64,000 bases of DNA from an uncultured Clostridia bacterium (GTDB lineage Bacteria > Bacillota > Clostridia > Christensenellales > Borkfalkiaceae): the NCBI GenBank assembly GCA_934247935.1, contig CAKQKE010000001.1, positions 310,001-374,000 on the forward strand, read 5' to 3'. This document shows, piece after piece, positions 7,545 through 15,909 of the stretch. Below the pieces are notes generated by a model, which was not told where the DNA came from, made no database searches, and saw nothing but the letters and a program-made list of their open reading frames with translations. Each line of letters starts with the position of its first letter. Within the stretch, counting starts at the first letter, position 1. Both the position numbers and the translations under genes were made by a program.

Positions 7545-7774
7545 ATTTCGTTTTATAAACATTTAAAAAATCTAAAATAATAGTGTGTAATAGGGTTTTA
7601 ACCGCATGTGTTATTGATAAAGTAAAAAATACTTTTCCAACAATAAAAAAACAATTAATTATTGTTAAATAAAAATAATCAGACTAAAAATAAAAACACA
7701 TACTCTTTTGCGGCTTAAAATTTATTTTGCCGTGATATTTAAAGGTATGCGTTTTTTATCATTTTTAACAAAAA
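7545..7774. other. AT-rich intergenic region, nothing recognised
   Basis: The interval between the lexA terminator and the 3' end of the COG4100 gene is A/T-rich. I see no ORF, no RNA gene and no clear terminator for the minus-strand operon that ends here. Confidence 0.5.
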
Positions 7775-8998
7775 TTATTTTATTAAGTTTTTCAAGACTG
7801 ATTTTAATGCGATTTTGCCGTGTTCGTAAGTAAGTCCGCCTTGCATATAGCAAATATACGGCTCTTTTATGGGGGCGTCGGCGGAAAGTTCTATAGACGA
7901 GCCCTGCACAAAGCACCCTGCCGCCATGATGACTTTATGGTCATAACCCGGCATATCCCACGCCTCAAGCGTGACGAAATTGTCGACGGGAGACGCATTT
8001 TGAATAGACTGAATAAAATCAGTTAGCGATTTTTCGCTGTCGAACATAATCGAACGAGTGATATCGCAAGGCATTTCGTCGGTGCATGGCGAAGTTTTAT
8101 AACCGAGTTTATCCATACACTTGCCGAAAAGCAAATTTGTTTTCAATGCTTCTTTTACTGTATGCGGTGCTAAAAACAAACCTTGATAGAATAATTGATA
8201 ACCGTATGCGTAAGAGCCGACTTCTGCGCCGAGCGACGGAGAAGTAAGTCTGTTTGAAACAAGGTCGACGTACTCTTTTTTGCCTGCAAGATAACCGCCC
8301 GTCGGAACTATGCCGCCGCCGGGGTTTTTAATGAGCGAACCCGCACATAAATCCGCGCCGACTGCCGTAGGTTCTTTTACGTTTACGAATTCGCCGTAAC
8401 AGTTGTCCACGAAAATGCAGCCTTTAAATCCCGTACCTCTTACAAATTTGCAAATTTCTTCGATTTCGTCGATTGAAAGCGAATTTCTCCAATCATACCC
8501 TCTCGAACGTTGAATATACACCATTTTTACGTCGGTTGCACCTTTCAAGCGTTTTTCGACGGATGTAAAATCTATTTTACCGTCAATTAAATCAAATTTT
8601 TCAAAATTTACTTTAAAGTCTTTAAGCGAGCCGTTGCCTTCGCCTAAAATAGTGTCCATCAAGGTGTCGTATGGATTGCCCGTAATAGACAACAATGTGT
8701 CAAAAGGTCTGAGTACGGCGTATAAAGCCAAAGTGATGGCATGCGTTCCGCAAGTGATGTTGGGCGAAACGATTGCGCTTTCGCAACCGAAAACGTCGGC
8801 GTAAACTGCGTTTAAGGTATCTCTGCCGTCGTCTCCGTAGCCGTAGCCCGTTGAATTGTTGAAGTGTCTTAACTGAAGTCTGTTTTTTCTGAAAGCGTCA
8901 AGCACTTTTTCGGTATTTTTAACAGACGTATTTTCAAGAGCATCGAATTTTTCTTTAAGTTCGCTCTCGCAAGTGGTTATAAGTTGTTCGATTTCCAT
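7775..8998 (-). CDS. Methionine gamma-lyase family protein (COG4100, 'aluminium resistance')
   Basis: 407 residues of the PLP-dependent fold type I superfamily. The N-terminal helix is followed by STGYGYGDDGRDTLNAVYADVFG, the cofactor phosphate region (CGTHAI), an Asp in FVDNCYGEF and the likely Schiff-base Lys in SLIKNPGGG. Members of this family are annotated as cystathionine beta-lyase-like or aluminium-resistance proteins; the physiological substrate is not settled. Its ATG lies 4 nt after the miaA stop and AGGAAT precedes it, so it is the last gene of the miaB-mutS-mutL-miaA operon. This order is common in Clostridia. Confidence 0.9.
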   Translation of the reverse strand: MEIEQLITTCESELKEKFDALENTSVKNTEKVLDAFRKNRLQLRHFNNSTGYGYGDDGRDTLNAVYADVFGCESAIVSPNITCGTHAITLALYAVLRPFDTLLSITGNPYDTLMDTILGEGNGSLKDFKVNFEKFDLIDGKIDFTSVEKRLKGATDVKMVYIQRSRGYDWRNSLSIDEIEEICKFVRGTGFKGCIFVDNCYGEFVNVKEPTAVGADLCAGSLIKNPGGGIVPTGGYLAGKKEYVDLVSNRLTSPSLGAEVGSYAYGYQLFYQGLFLAPHTVKEALKTNLLFGKCMDKLGYKTSPCTDEMPCDITRSIMFDSEKSLTDFIQSIQNASPVDNFVTLEAWDMPGYDHKVIMAAGCFVQGSSIELSADAPIKEPYICYMQGGLTYEHGKIALKSVLKNLIK

Positions 8999-9001
8999 TG
9001 G

Positions 9002-9934
9002 TTATTCCTTAATTTTTGATAATATTTCGTCGTAGTTTATGCCGCAGGGCATATCAAGGCTTATTAAATTTTGCATTCTTTTAAAAAAGGTTTCCTGTCT
9101 TTTAGCATAATGCCGCGTGTTGAGTTTGATTTGGTCGCCCACGGTAGACAAATCGCCGTTTTTTAAACCTTCATACACTTCTTTATAGCCGATGCCTTGC
9201 ATACATTGATTTTCAATAGTTATGCCGTCTTCAATAAGTCCGCGCACTTCGTCTATAAGTCCGTCCTCCATCATTTTGTCTACTCTGTCGTTTATTCTTT
9301 TATACAGAACTTCTCTTTTCCAAACGGGCATAAAGGAGATAAAATTATAACGTGGTATATCTTTGTCAATTATATCAGATTTTTTAGTGCCCGTCGTTTC
9401 GTAAATTTCAAGCGCGCGTATTACCCTTACGACGTTGTTCGGATGGATTTCTTCGCTTGATTTTTTATCGACCGACTGCAAAATAGAATACAAATAGTCG
9501 ATGCCTTTTTCTTGAAGAATTTTTTTATATTTTTCGCGTATTTCGTCGTTTTTTGGGGCGTTGCCGTAACTTTTTTTATATAAAACCGAATTTATATAAA
9601 AGCCCGTACCGCCGCAAATTATAGGCGTTTTTCCTTTAGATAAAAGGTCGTTTATTATGGGTAGTGCGGCGGTTTCATAGTCGCTCACCGAAAAATTATC
9701 GAAAGGCGAAACGCAGTCTATAAGATGATGTTTTACAGTTTCGCGCTCTTTTAAAGTGGGTTTTGCCGTACCTATATCGAGTTTTTTATAAATCGCAAGC
9801 GAATCGGCGGAAATAATTTCGGTGTTCAGCATTTGCGCAAGTGATATCGCAAGCGAAGATTTGCCCGAGCAAGTCGCGCCGCAAATAACTACTATTTTGC
9901 CGTTTGTCGAATTTAAACTATTCTCTTGAACCAT
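9002..9934 (-). CDS. miaA: tRNA dimethylallyltransferase MiaA
   Basis: 310 residues from the ATG at 9934, chosen over an in-frame ORF extension reaching 9988 because MVQENSLNSTNGKIVVICG places the P-loop at the usual distance and a GGAAA lies upstream. Motifs: GATCSGKSS P-loop, DSLAIYKKLDIGTAKPT (the usual Gln in DSxQ is Ala here), GGTGFY and the ANNVVRVIRALE-type motif (HPNNVVRVIRALE). MiaA transfers dimethylallyl from DMAPP to N6 of A37 in tRNAs reading UNN codons; MiaB, encoded in the same operon, then methylthiolates it. The start lies inside the 3' end of mutL (22-nt overlap), indicating translational coupling. Confidence 0.95.
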   Translation of the reverse strand: MVQENSLNSTNGKIVVICGATCSGKSSLAISLAQMLNTEIISADSLAIYKKLDIGTAKPTLKERETVKHHLIDCVSPFDNFSVSDYETAALPIINDLLSKGKTPIICGGTGFYINSVLYKKSYGNAPKNDEIREKYKKILQEKGIDYLYSILQSVDKKSSEEIHPNNVVRVIRALEIYETTGTKKSDIIDKDIPRYNFISFMPVWKREVLYKRINDRVDKMMEDGLIDEVRGLIEDGITIENQCMQGIGYKEVYEGLKNGDLSTVGDQIKLNTRHYAKRQETFFKRMQNLISLDMPCGINYDEILSKIKE

Positions 9935-11907
9935 TTGTCTATTTCCGTTCTTGTAATTCTGCAAGCGATGGGTCTGCCGTGCGGACATCTTAAACCGAGA
10001 TTGCCGTTCAGCATTTTAATGAGACTGTCAATTTCGCTTTGAGAAAGATTGTACCCCGCTTTGATTGCCGATTTACATGCTTTTTGCATGAGTTGTTCTT
10101 TAATAATCTGAGGAGTGTCTTCTTTTTTCATTGCGTTATCCCCCACAACGTCATCGAAAAACGTCTTGAAGTCGATATCGGAAAGCAGCGTAGGCATTGC
10201 GGTAATGACGAAATTGCCGTTTAAATCGCTGTCTATATCGAAACCCAACTGCCTTATATAATCTATTTTAGCGTTTATCAAGTCAAACTCGAGCGGGTTT
10301 ACGTTGACGTAAATCGGCACAAGCATGGTTTGTACGGCGAGAGTTTTGTTTTCGTACTCCTGGCACAATCTGTCGTAAATAAGCCTTTCGTGGGCGGCGT
10401 GTTGGTCGATAAAATAAACGTCGTCGCCTTTTTGCAAAATTAGATAAGTGTTTAATACCCTTCCGATATAAATAATAGGTTCGTCGACTTCGAGCGACTG
10501 TTGGCTTATTTTCAATTTTTCTTGTCTTTCTCTCTCGAGTTTTTCAAGATAAGCCTTATTTTCCGCAAAAATATCGATTTTGTTTTCTCTTTCGGCAACG
10601 TTGTCGCACACCATGGTTTTTATATCGATTTTTTCCTTGCTTAAATCGGGATAATTATCGATGTAATCTTCCTTTTTATAATAATTAGAGCCGAAATTCG
10701 GCGTGGCGTTGAAAGAATTGTATTTCGGCTTGAAATCGTTTGTCGGTTTAGCCGTATTTGTGTCTGGGTTTTCGGCTTTTTCGTCGTCGGCGTTTTTAGA
10801 GTTATTTGATAAAATATTAAAAGCGTCGGCTTGAGTAAGATTGTTTACGTTTTCAGTTTGAGCGGTCATATTCTCGGGTGAATGCGCCTTTTTGTTTTCG
10901 TCAACGACGATATCGAGCGCGACCGACGAGCCGTCAAGCACTTTTGAAATTACCGAATAAATGCTGCCGTAAACGATTTGATTGTTTGAAAAACGCACGT
11001 CCGCTTTGTTTGGGTGGACGTTTACGTCGACAAACTCGGGCGACATTTGTACGTTAAGCACGTAAAACGGATATTGTCTCTTCATTAAATAACTGCCGTA
11101 GGCGTTTTGAATAGCCGACGCAATAGTCGAATTGACGATATATCTTCCGTTTAAAATTACCGTCTGATAAGTGCGATTTGCCTTTGTATAATTGTGTTTG
11201 CCGATATATCCCTCTATAGATAAGCCGTTTTTTACGGTGTTGATATGAAAACAGTTGTCTATAATTTCATATCCGTATACCGATATAAGGGCGTTTTGAA
11301 GTCCGTCTCCGTAAGATTGTAAAACTACTTTCTCGTCGGCGGAATATTTAAACGCAATTTCGGGGTTGGCGAGAATGAGTCGGGAAATTATATTGGTTAT
11401 TTCGCCTTCTTCGCTTTTTGCCGGTTTTAAAAATTTTGCGCGCGCGGGAGTGTTGAAAAACAAATTGTTTACCGTGATAGTCGTGCCCTGAATTGACGGA
11501 TAATCTTTAATTACAGGTTCTTCGTCGCCCTCGCAAGTGAGTATCGCGCCGTCTTCGTTTTCTGGCTTTGACAAAATACTCATTTTGCTCACAGCGCAAA
11601 TGCTGGCAAGAGCCTCGCCTCTGAAACCGAGCGTGCCAATGGCGTCGAGGTCGTCGACGGAGGAAATTTTGCTTGTGGCGTGCGGAAGAATGGTTTTATA
11701 AAGTTGGCTTTTTTCGATACCGCAACCATTGTCGGTGATTTTTATGCTTTCTATTCCGCCGTGGATTATTGAAATTTCAATGCTTGTCGCACCGGCGTCG
11801 ATAGAGTTTTCGACGAGTTCTTTTACCACCGAAGCAGGTCTTTCTATTACTTCGCCCGCTGCTATTCTGTTGTAAATTTTTTTATCGAGTAAATTGATTA
11901 CTGCCAT
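9913..11907 (-). CDS. mutL: DNA mismatch repair protein MutL
   Basis: 664 residues. The N-terminal GHKL ATPase shows VVKELVENSIDAGAT, DNGCGI and GTLGFRGEAL. After an Asn/Lys-rich linker (about 340-460) the C-terminal dimerisation/endonuclease domain carries DQHAAHE and CPHGRP. These are the metal-binding motifs of nicking MutL proteins, as expected for a bacterium lacking MutH/Dam-directed repair. It works with MutS, whose gene ends 4 nt upstream. A weak AGGT precedes the ATG, so translation probably depends on coupling to mutS. Its 3' end overlaps miaA. Confidence 0.96.
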   Translation of the reverse strand: MAVINLLDKKIYNRIAAGEVIERPASVVKELVENSIDAGATSIEISIIHGGIESIKITDNGCGIEKSQLYKTILPHATSKISSVDDLDAIGTLGFRGEALASICAVSKMSILSKPENEDGAILTCEGDEEPVIKDYPSIQGTTITVNNLFFNTPARAKFLKPAKSEEGEITNIISRLILANPEIAFKYSADEKVVLQSYGDGLQNALISVYGYEIIDNCFHINTVKNGLSIEGYIGKHNYTKANRTYQTVILNGRYIVNSTIASAIQNAYGSYLMKRQYPFYVLNVQMSPEFVDVNVHPNKADVRFSNNQIVYGSIYSVISKVLDGSSVALDIVVDENKKAHSPENMTAQTENVNNLTQADAFNILSNNSKNADDEKAENPDTNTAKPTNDFKPKYNSFNATPNFGSNYYKKEDYIDNYPDLSKEKIDIKTMVCDNVAERENKIDIFAENKAYLEKLERERQEKLKISQQSLEVDEPIIYIGRVLNTYLILQKGDDVYFIDQHAAHERLIYDRLCQEYENKTLAVQTMLVPIYVNVNPLEFDLINAKIDYIRQLGFDIDSDLNGNFVITAMPTLLSDIDFKTFFDDVVGDNAMKKEDTPQIIKEQLMQKACKSAIKAGYNLSQSEIDSLIKMLNGNLGLRCPHGRPIACRITRTEIDKWFKRIV

Positions 11908-11911
11908 AATA

Positions 11912-14503
11912 TTAACCTATTTTTTCTTTTAAATCGGCTAAAATGCCGAATGCCTGAACGGGAGTCAAATTGTTGATATTAAGTTCTTTAATAATTTTTT
12001 CCGCCTCGCTCAATTTTACTTCGGGTTGAGGTTCGGTTTCCTGAGTAATATTCGACAACTTGTTTTTGTTTTTGACAAGGTCGTTCTTTTCGAGCACTTT
12101 TAAAAGCAATTTTGCCCTGTCGGTTACCTCTTTGGGCACGCCCGCAAGCGAAGCAACTTCTATACCGAAACTTCTGTGCGCACTGCCACGCATTATTTTG
12201 CGCAAGAAAACAATTGTGTTGTCCAATTCTTTAACCGTAATTTTATAGTTTTTGACGCCCTCGATTATGTTTTCAAGTTCCGACAATTCGTGGTAATGAG
12301 TCGCAAACAAGGTTTTTGCTTTGATTTTGTTATTAATGTATTCGATGACCGACCATGCAATACTCAATCCGTCGTAAGTGCTTGTACCTCTGCCCACTTC
12401 GTCCAGAATAAGCAAACTGTTTTTTGTCGCGTTTAACAAAATGTTTGCAACTTCTGTCATTTCCACCATAAAGGTACTTTGGTCGGAAATAAGATTGTCG
12501 TTTGCTCCGACCCTCGTGAAAATGCGGTCTACGACGGGTATGCTCGCACTTTTGCACGGAACGAAACATCCGCATTGCGCCATAATAACGATAATTGCAT
12601 TTTGCCTCATATAAGTGCTTTTACCCGCCATATTGGGACCTGTAATTATCATGGTGCGGTTTTCGTTTGTGTCGAGATATGCGTCGTTTGCAATGAATTG
12701 ATTTTTAGACACTCTTTCCACAATCGGGTGTCTGCCGCCGACTATATCGAGCGGTTTGTCGCTGTCTACGATTTCGGGTTTTACGTAGTCGTATTTTTTG
12801 GAAACTTCGGCAAAAGTAAGTATGACGTCAAGTGCCGCAATCGCCTTCGAAGCCGATTGTAAATCTCTGATATGCTCTGACAAAAGCGTTTTAATTTTAG
12901 CAAAAAGTTGCAATTCGATTCTTATTGCCTTTTCGTTGCTGCCGAGTATTTCCTCTTCAAACTTTTTAAGTTCTTCGGTAATGTATCTTTCGCCGCCCGT
13001 AAGCGTTTGTTTTCTCACGTAATTGTAAGGTACAAGGTCTTTAAAAGAATTCGTCACTTCGATATAATAACCGAACACTTTGTTGTATCCTATACGCAGA
13101 GTCTTTATACCCGTTTTTTCCCTTTCGTCTTCTTCCATTTGTTTTAAAAACGATTGGGCGTTGTCGCGCATTTCTACAAGTTTATCTAAAGTTTCGTCAA
13201 AACCTTTGCGTATAAAACCGCCGTCTTTAGTGACTACGGGTGCATTGTCGACGATTGCAAGTTGCAAAAGTTTTGAAATTTCGGTAAAGTCGATAAGAGA
13301 TGCGTCGATATCACGGATTATTCTGCTTTCAAGCCCCGAAAGTTGAAATTTCACCGACGGAATTGCCGATAAAGATTTGCCAAGCGACTCTGTATCTCTC
13401 GGTGTGAGGTTGCCGTTTGAAATTTTGCCGGTAATTCTCTCGATGTCTTTTATACTTTTCAATAAATCTTTAAGCCCCTGGCGAATAAGCGTGTTGTTAT
13501 ATAACTCGTCTACGCCGTCGAGTCTGTAATTAATTTTATTTTTGTCGGTAAGAGGAGACAACAAAACCGTCTTTAAATATCTCGAGCCCATGTTTGTGGA
13601 AGTGTCGTCGAGCAGCCATAAAAGCGAGCCGTAACGCGACCTGTCTTTAAGCGTGGAGACGATTTCGAGATTTGTAAGAGCGGATTCGTTGAGCAAAAGA
13701 TATTCGTTGTTTTGCTCGAGCGTGATTTTATTTATATTTTCGGTGCTGCGCTTTTGCGTTTCTTTAAGATATTCGAGCAAACTGCCCGCCGCGCAAACGG
13801 CAGCCTTTTTATCTTCAATGCCGAATGCGTCGAGCGAATGAACTTTAAGTTGCTCCAACAAGTTTTTTCTGCAAAGATTGTACGAAAACGCATACTCTTT
13901 ATAAACGTTGAATTTGGGCAAACTGCGGTGTTTTACAGCCGCCAATTCTTCCGATGCCGCTTGCATTTCGGTATTGCAAATAATTTCGGCGGGGTTGATT
14001 TTAACCAAAAAATCAGACAAACTGTCAACCGCATTTTGTCCGATAAATTGCTTTACGTAAAAATCGCCCGTGGTGATATCCGACCAAGAAACGGCATATT
14101 CGTCAGAAAATTTTACGCACGACAATAGATAATTGTTTGATTTTTCGTCGATAAGCCCGTCTTCGATAAGCGTGCCCGAAGTGATTATTCGCACCACGTC
14201 TCTGTCGACAAGCCCCGGTTTTTCTCCCGGAACGGAAAGTTGCTCGCAAATGGCAACTTTATCGCCGTGTTCGACGAGTTTTGCTATGTACGTATCGACG
14301 GAATGATAAGGAACACCGCACATAGGCGCGCGTTCTTCAAGTCCGCAATCTCTGCCGGTAAGGGTCAAGTCGAGTATTTTAGACGCTTTTATCGCGTCGT
14401 CGAAAAACATTTCGTAGAAGTCGCCCAATCTGTAAAATAAAAAGCAATCTTTGTACTTTTCTTTTAAAGAAAGGTAATGCGTCATCATTGTAGATAAAGC
14501 CAT
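11912..14503 (-). CDS. mutS: DNA mismatch repair protein MutS
   Basis: 863 residues, standard for MutS1. The N-terminal mismatch-binding domain has the GDFYEMFFDDA motif with the stacking Phe. The connector, lever and clamp domains follow, and the C-terminal ABC ATPase has GPNMAGKSTYMRQ, STFMVEM, ILDEVGRGTSTYDG and FATHYHEL. MutS recognises mismatches and recruits MutL. Its ATG is 1-2 nt after the miaB stop; the GGAGGAAT ribosome-binding site lies inside the end of miaB. Confidence 0.97.
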   Translation of the reverse strand: MALSTMMTHYLSLKEKYKDCFLFYRLGDFYEMFFDDAIKASKILDLTLTGRDCGLEERAPMCGVPYHSVDTYIAKLVEHGDKVAICEQLSVPGEKPGLVDRDVVRIITSGTLIEDGLIDEKSNNYLLSCVKFSDEYAVSWSDITTGDFYVKQFIGQNAVDSLSDFLVKINPAEIICNTEMQAASEELAAVKHRSLPKFNVYKEYAFSYNLCRKNLLEQLKVHSLDAFGIEDKKAAVCAAGSLLEYLKETQKRSTENINKITLEQNNEYLLLNESALTNLEIVSTLKDRSRYGSLLWLLDDTSTNMGSRYLKTVLLSPLTDKNKINYRLDGVDELYNNTLIRQGLKDLLKSIKDIERITGKISNGNLTPRDTESLGKSLSAIPSVKFQLSGLESRIIRDIDASLIDFTEISKLLQLAIVDNAPVVTKDGGFIRKGFDETLDKLVEMRDNAQSFLKQMEEDEREKTGIKTLRIGYNKVFGYYIEVTNSFKDLVPYNYVRKQTLTGGERYITEELKKFEEEILGSNEKAIRIELQLFAKIKTLLSEHIRDLQSASKAIAALDVILTFAEVSKKYDYVKPEIVDSDKPLDIVGGRHPIVERVSKNQFIANDAYLDTNENRTMIITGPNMAGKSTYMRQNAIIVIMAQCGCFVPCKSASIPVVDRIFTRVGANDNLISDQSTFMVEMTEVANILLNATKNSLLILDEVGRGTSTYDGLSIAWSVIEYINNKIKAKTLFATHYHELSELENIIEGVKNYKITVKELDNTIVFLRKIMRGSAHRSFGIEVASLAGVPKEVTDRAKLLLKVLEKNDLVKNKNKLSNITQETEPQPEVKLSEAEKIIKELNINNLTPVQAFGILADLKEKIG

Positions 14504-14504
14504 A

Positions 14505-15827
14505 TTATTCCTCCGCTTTTGTTCCGTAGAGACTTATGCCGCCCGCTTCGTTTACTTTAATCATCACGAATTTTCCTACCATATCCGTTTCGCTTTTAAA
14601 GTAAATCATTTTTCCGTATTCGTCGCGACCGAGATAACAATCTCTTTTCTTGTCGTAATCTTCGCAAAGAATTTGCACGGTTTTGCCCACGTATTTTTGC
14701 GATTCTTCTCTGTTTATTGCGTTTTGAGCGTCAACAAGGCGCATTATGCGGTCTTTTTTAGTTTCTTCGGCGATCTGGTTTTCCATTTTGTCGGCAACAG
14801 TGCCTTTTCTTCTCGAATAAACAAAAGTAAACGCACCCGAAAAGCGTACTTTTTCTACAACGTCGAGAGTCTCTTGAAAGTCCTCTTCCGTCTCTCCCGG
14901 GAAACCTACCATTATGTCGGTCGTTATGCCGCAGTCTGGCATGTATTTTTTAATTAAATCTACCTTCGCAAAAATGTCATCTTTTGTGTATCTTCTGTGC
15001 ATTTCTTTAAGCACTTTTGTGCTGCCGGATTGAATGGGCAAATGCACAAGATGGCATACGTTTTTATTTGCAGCCATTGATTTTACCATTTCTTCAGTGA
15101 GGTCTTTTGGGTGGTTTGACATAAACCTAAGTCTATAATCGCCTTTAATTTGCGAAATTTTATCAAGGAGAGCCGAAAAAGATTCGCCGCCGGTTAAGTC
15201 GTTGCCGTATGAATTGACGTTTTGTCCCAAAAGCGTGATTTCTTTATAGCCTTGCTCGACAAGATTTTTCACTTCGGCATAAATGCTGTCCATATCGCGG
15301 CTTCTTTCTCTGCCCCTTACGTAAGGAACTATGCAATAAGTGCAAAAATTATTGCAGCCGTACATAATGTTTACCCAAGCGTTGGGATAACTTGTCCTGT
15401 AAGGTTCGTTTCCTTCGACAATGCCGTAATTTTCGTCGATTATTTTAATAACAGACTTTTTTTGATTAAGTTTTTCTTTGACAAGTTGCTCGAATTCGTC
15501 CAAATTGAGAGAACCGAAAATAATGTCTACAAAAGGAAAAGTTTTATGTAATTTCTCGGCGGCTTCTTTTTGTTGAGTCATGCATCCGCCGACGGCAACT
15601 ATTAAATTTTTCTTTTGTTTTTTAAGGTTTTTAAGCATGCCGATGTTGCCGTACGCGTGGTCCTCGGCGTTTTCTCTTATACAACAAGTATTGAAAACAA
15701 TGATGTCGGCGTCGTTAAAATCGGTACATTCGTTTTCATAGCCCAATCTTTTAAGTGCGCCCGCAAGTTTTTCGGATTCGTGTACGTTCATCTGACATCC
15801 GTATGTCATAATCAAATAGTTTTTCAT
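14505..15827 (-). CDS. miaB: tRNA-2-methylthio-N6-dimethylallyladenosine synthase MiaB
   Basis: 440 residues from the ATG at 15827. Upstream codons back to a TTG at 15866 are open but consist of promoter sequence. The UPF0004 domain has Cys in YGCQMN, NTCCIREN and GGCM, the radical-SAM core has CNNFCTYC, and a TRAM domain ends the protein. It inserts sulfur and a methyl group at C2 of i6A37, using two 4Fe-4S clusters. It heads the miaB-mutS-mutL-miaA operon. No Shine-Dalgarno is seen and the -10 box ends 10 nt before ATG, so the message may be leaderless or nearly so. Confidence 0.95.
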   Translation of the reverse strand: MKNYLIMTYGCQMNVHESEKLAGALKRLGYENECTDFNDADIIVFNTCCIRENAEDHAYGNIGMLKNLKKQKKNLIVAVGGCMTQQKEAAEKLHKTFPFVDIIFGSLNLDEFEQLVKEKLNQKKSVIKIIDENYGIVEGNEPYRTSYPNAWVNIMYGCNNFCTYCIVPYVRGRERSRDMDSIYAEVKNLVEQGYKEITLLGQNVNSYGNDLTGGESFSALLDKISQIKGDYRLRFMSNHPKDLTEEMVKSMAANKNVCHLVHLPIQSGSTKVLKEMHRRYTKDDIFAKVDLIKKYMPDCGITTDIMVGFPGETEEDFQETLDVVEKVRFSGAFTFVYSRRKGTVADKMENQIAEETKKDRIMRLVDAQNAINREESQKYVGKTVQILCEDYDKKRDCYLGRDEYGKMIYFKSETDMVGKFVMIKVNEAGGISLYGTKAEE

Positions 15828-15837
15828 AAGTATAAAT

Positions 15838-15866
15838 ATTATATAATATTTATTTAAAATTTTCAA
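15838..15866 (-). promoter_or_regulatory. Promoter of the miaB-mutSL-miaA operon
   Basis: Minus strand TTGAAA (15866-15861) and TATAAT (15843-15838) with a 17-nt spacer. The predicted start site is at most about 4 nt before the miaB ATG. Confidence 0.7.
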
Positions 15867-15909
15867 GAATAATTAACGGAAAAAGGAAAAATAATAAAAT
15901 TAAGGCATT

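Noticed and set aside
9935..9988. N-terminal extension of MiaA
   Set aside because: Those codons lie in the end of mutL, and family homology begins after the ATG at 9934.
15828..15866. Longer MiaB N-terminus from TTG
   Set aside because: The extra codons are the -35/-10 promoter; MiaB homology begins at MKNYLIMTYGCQ.
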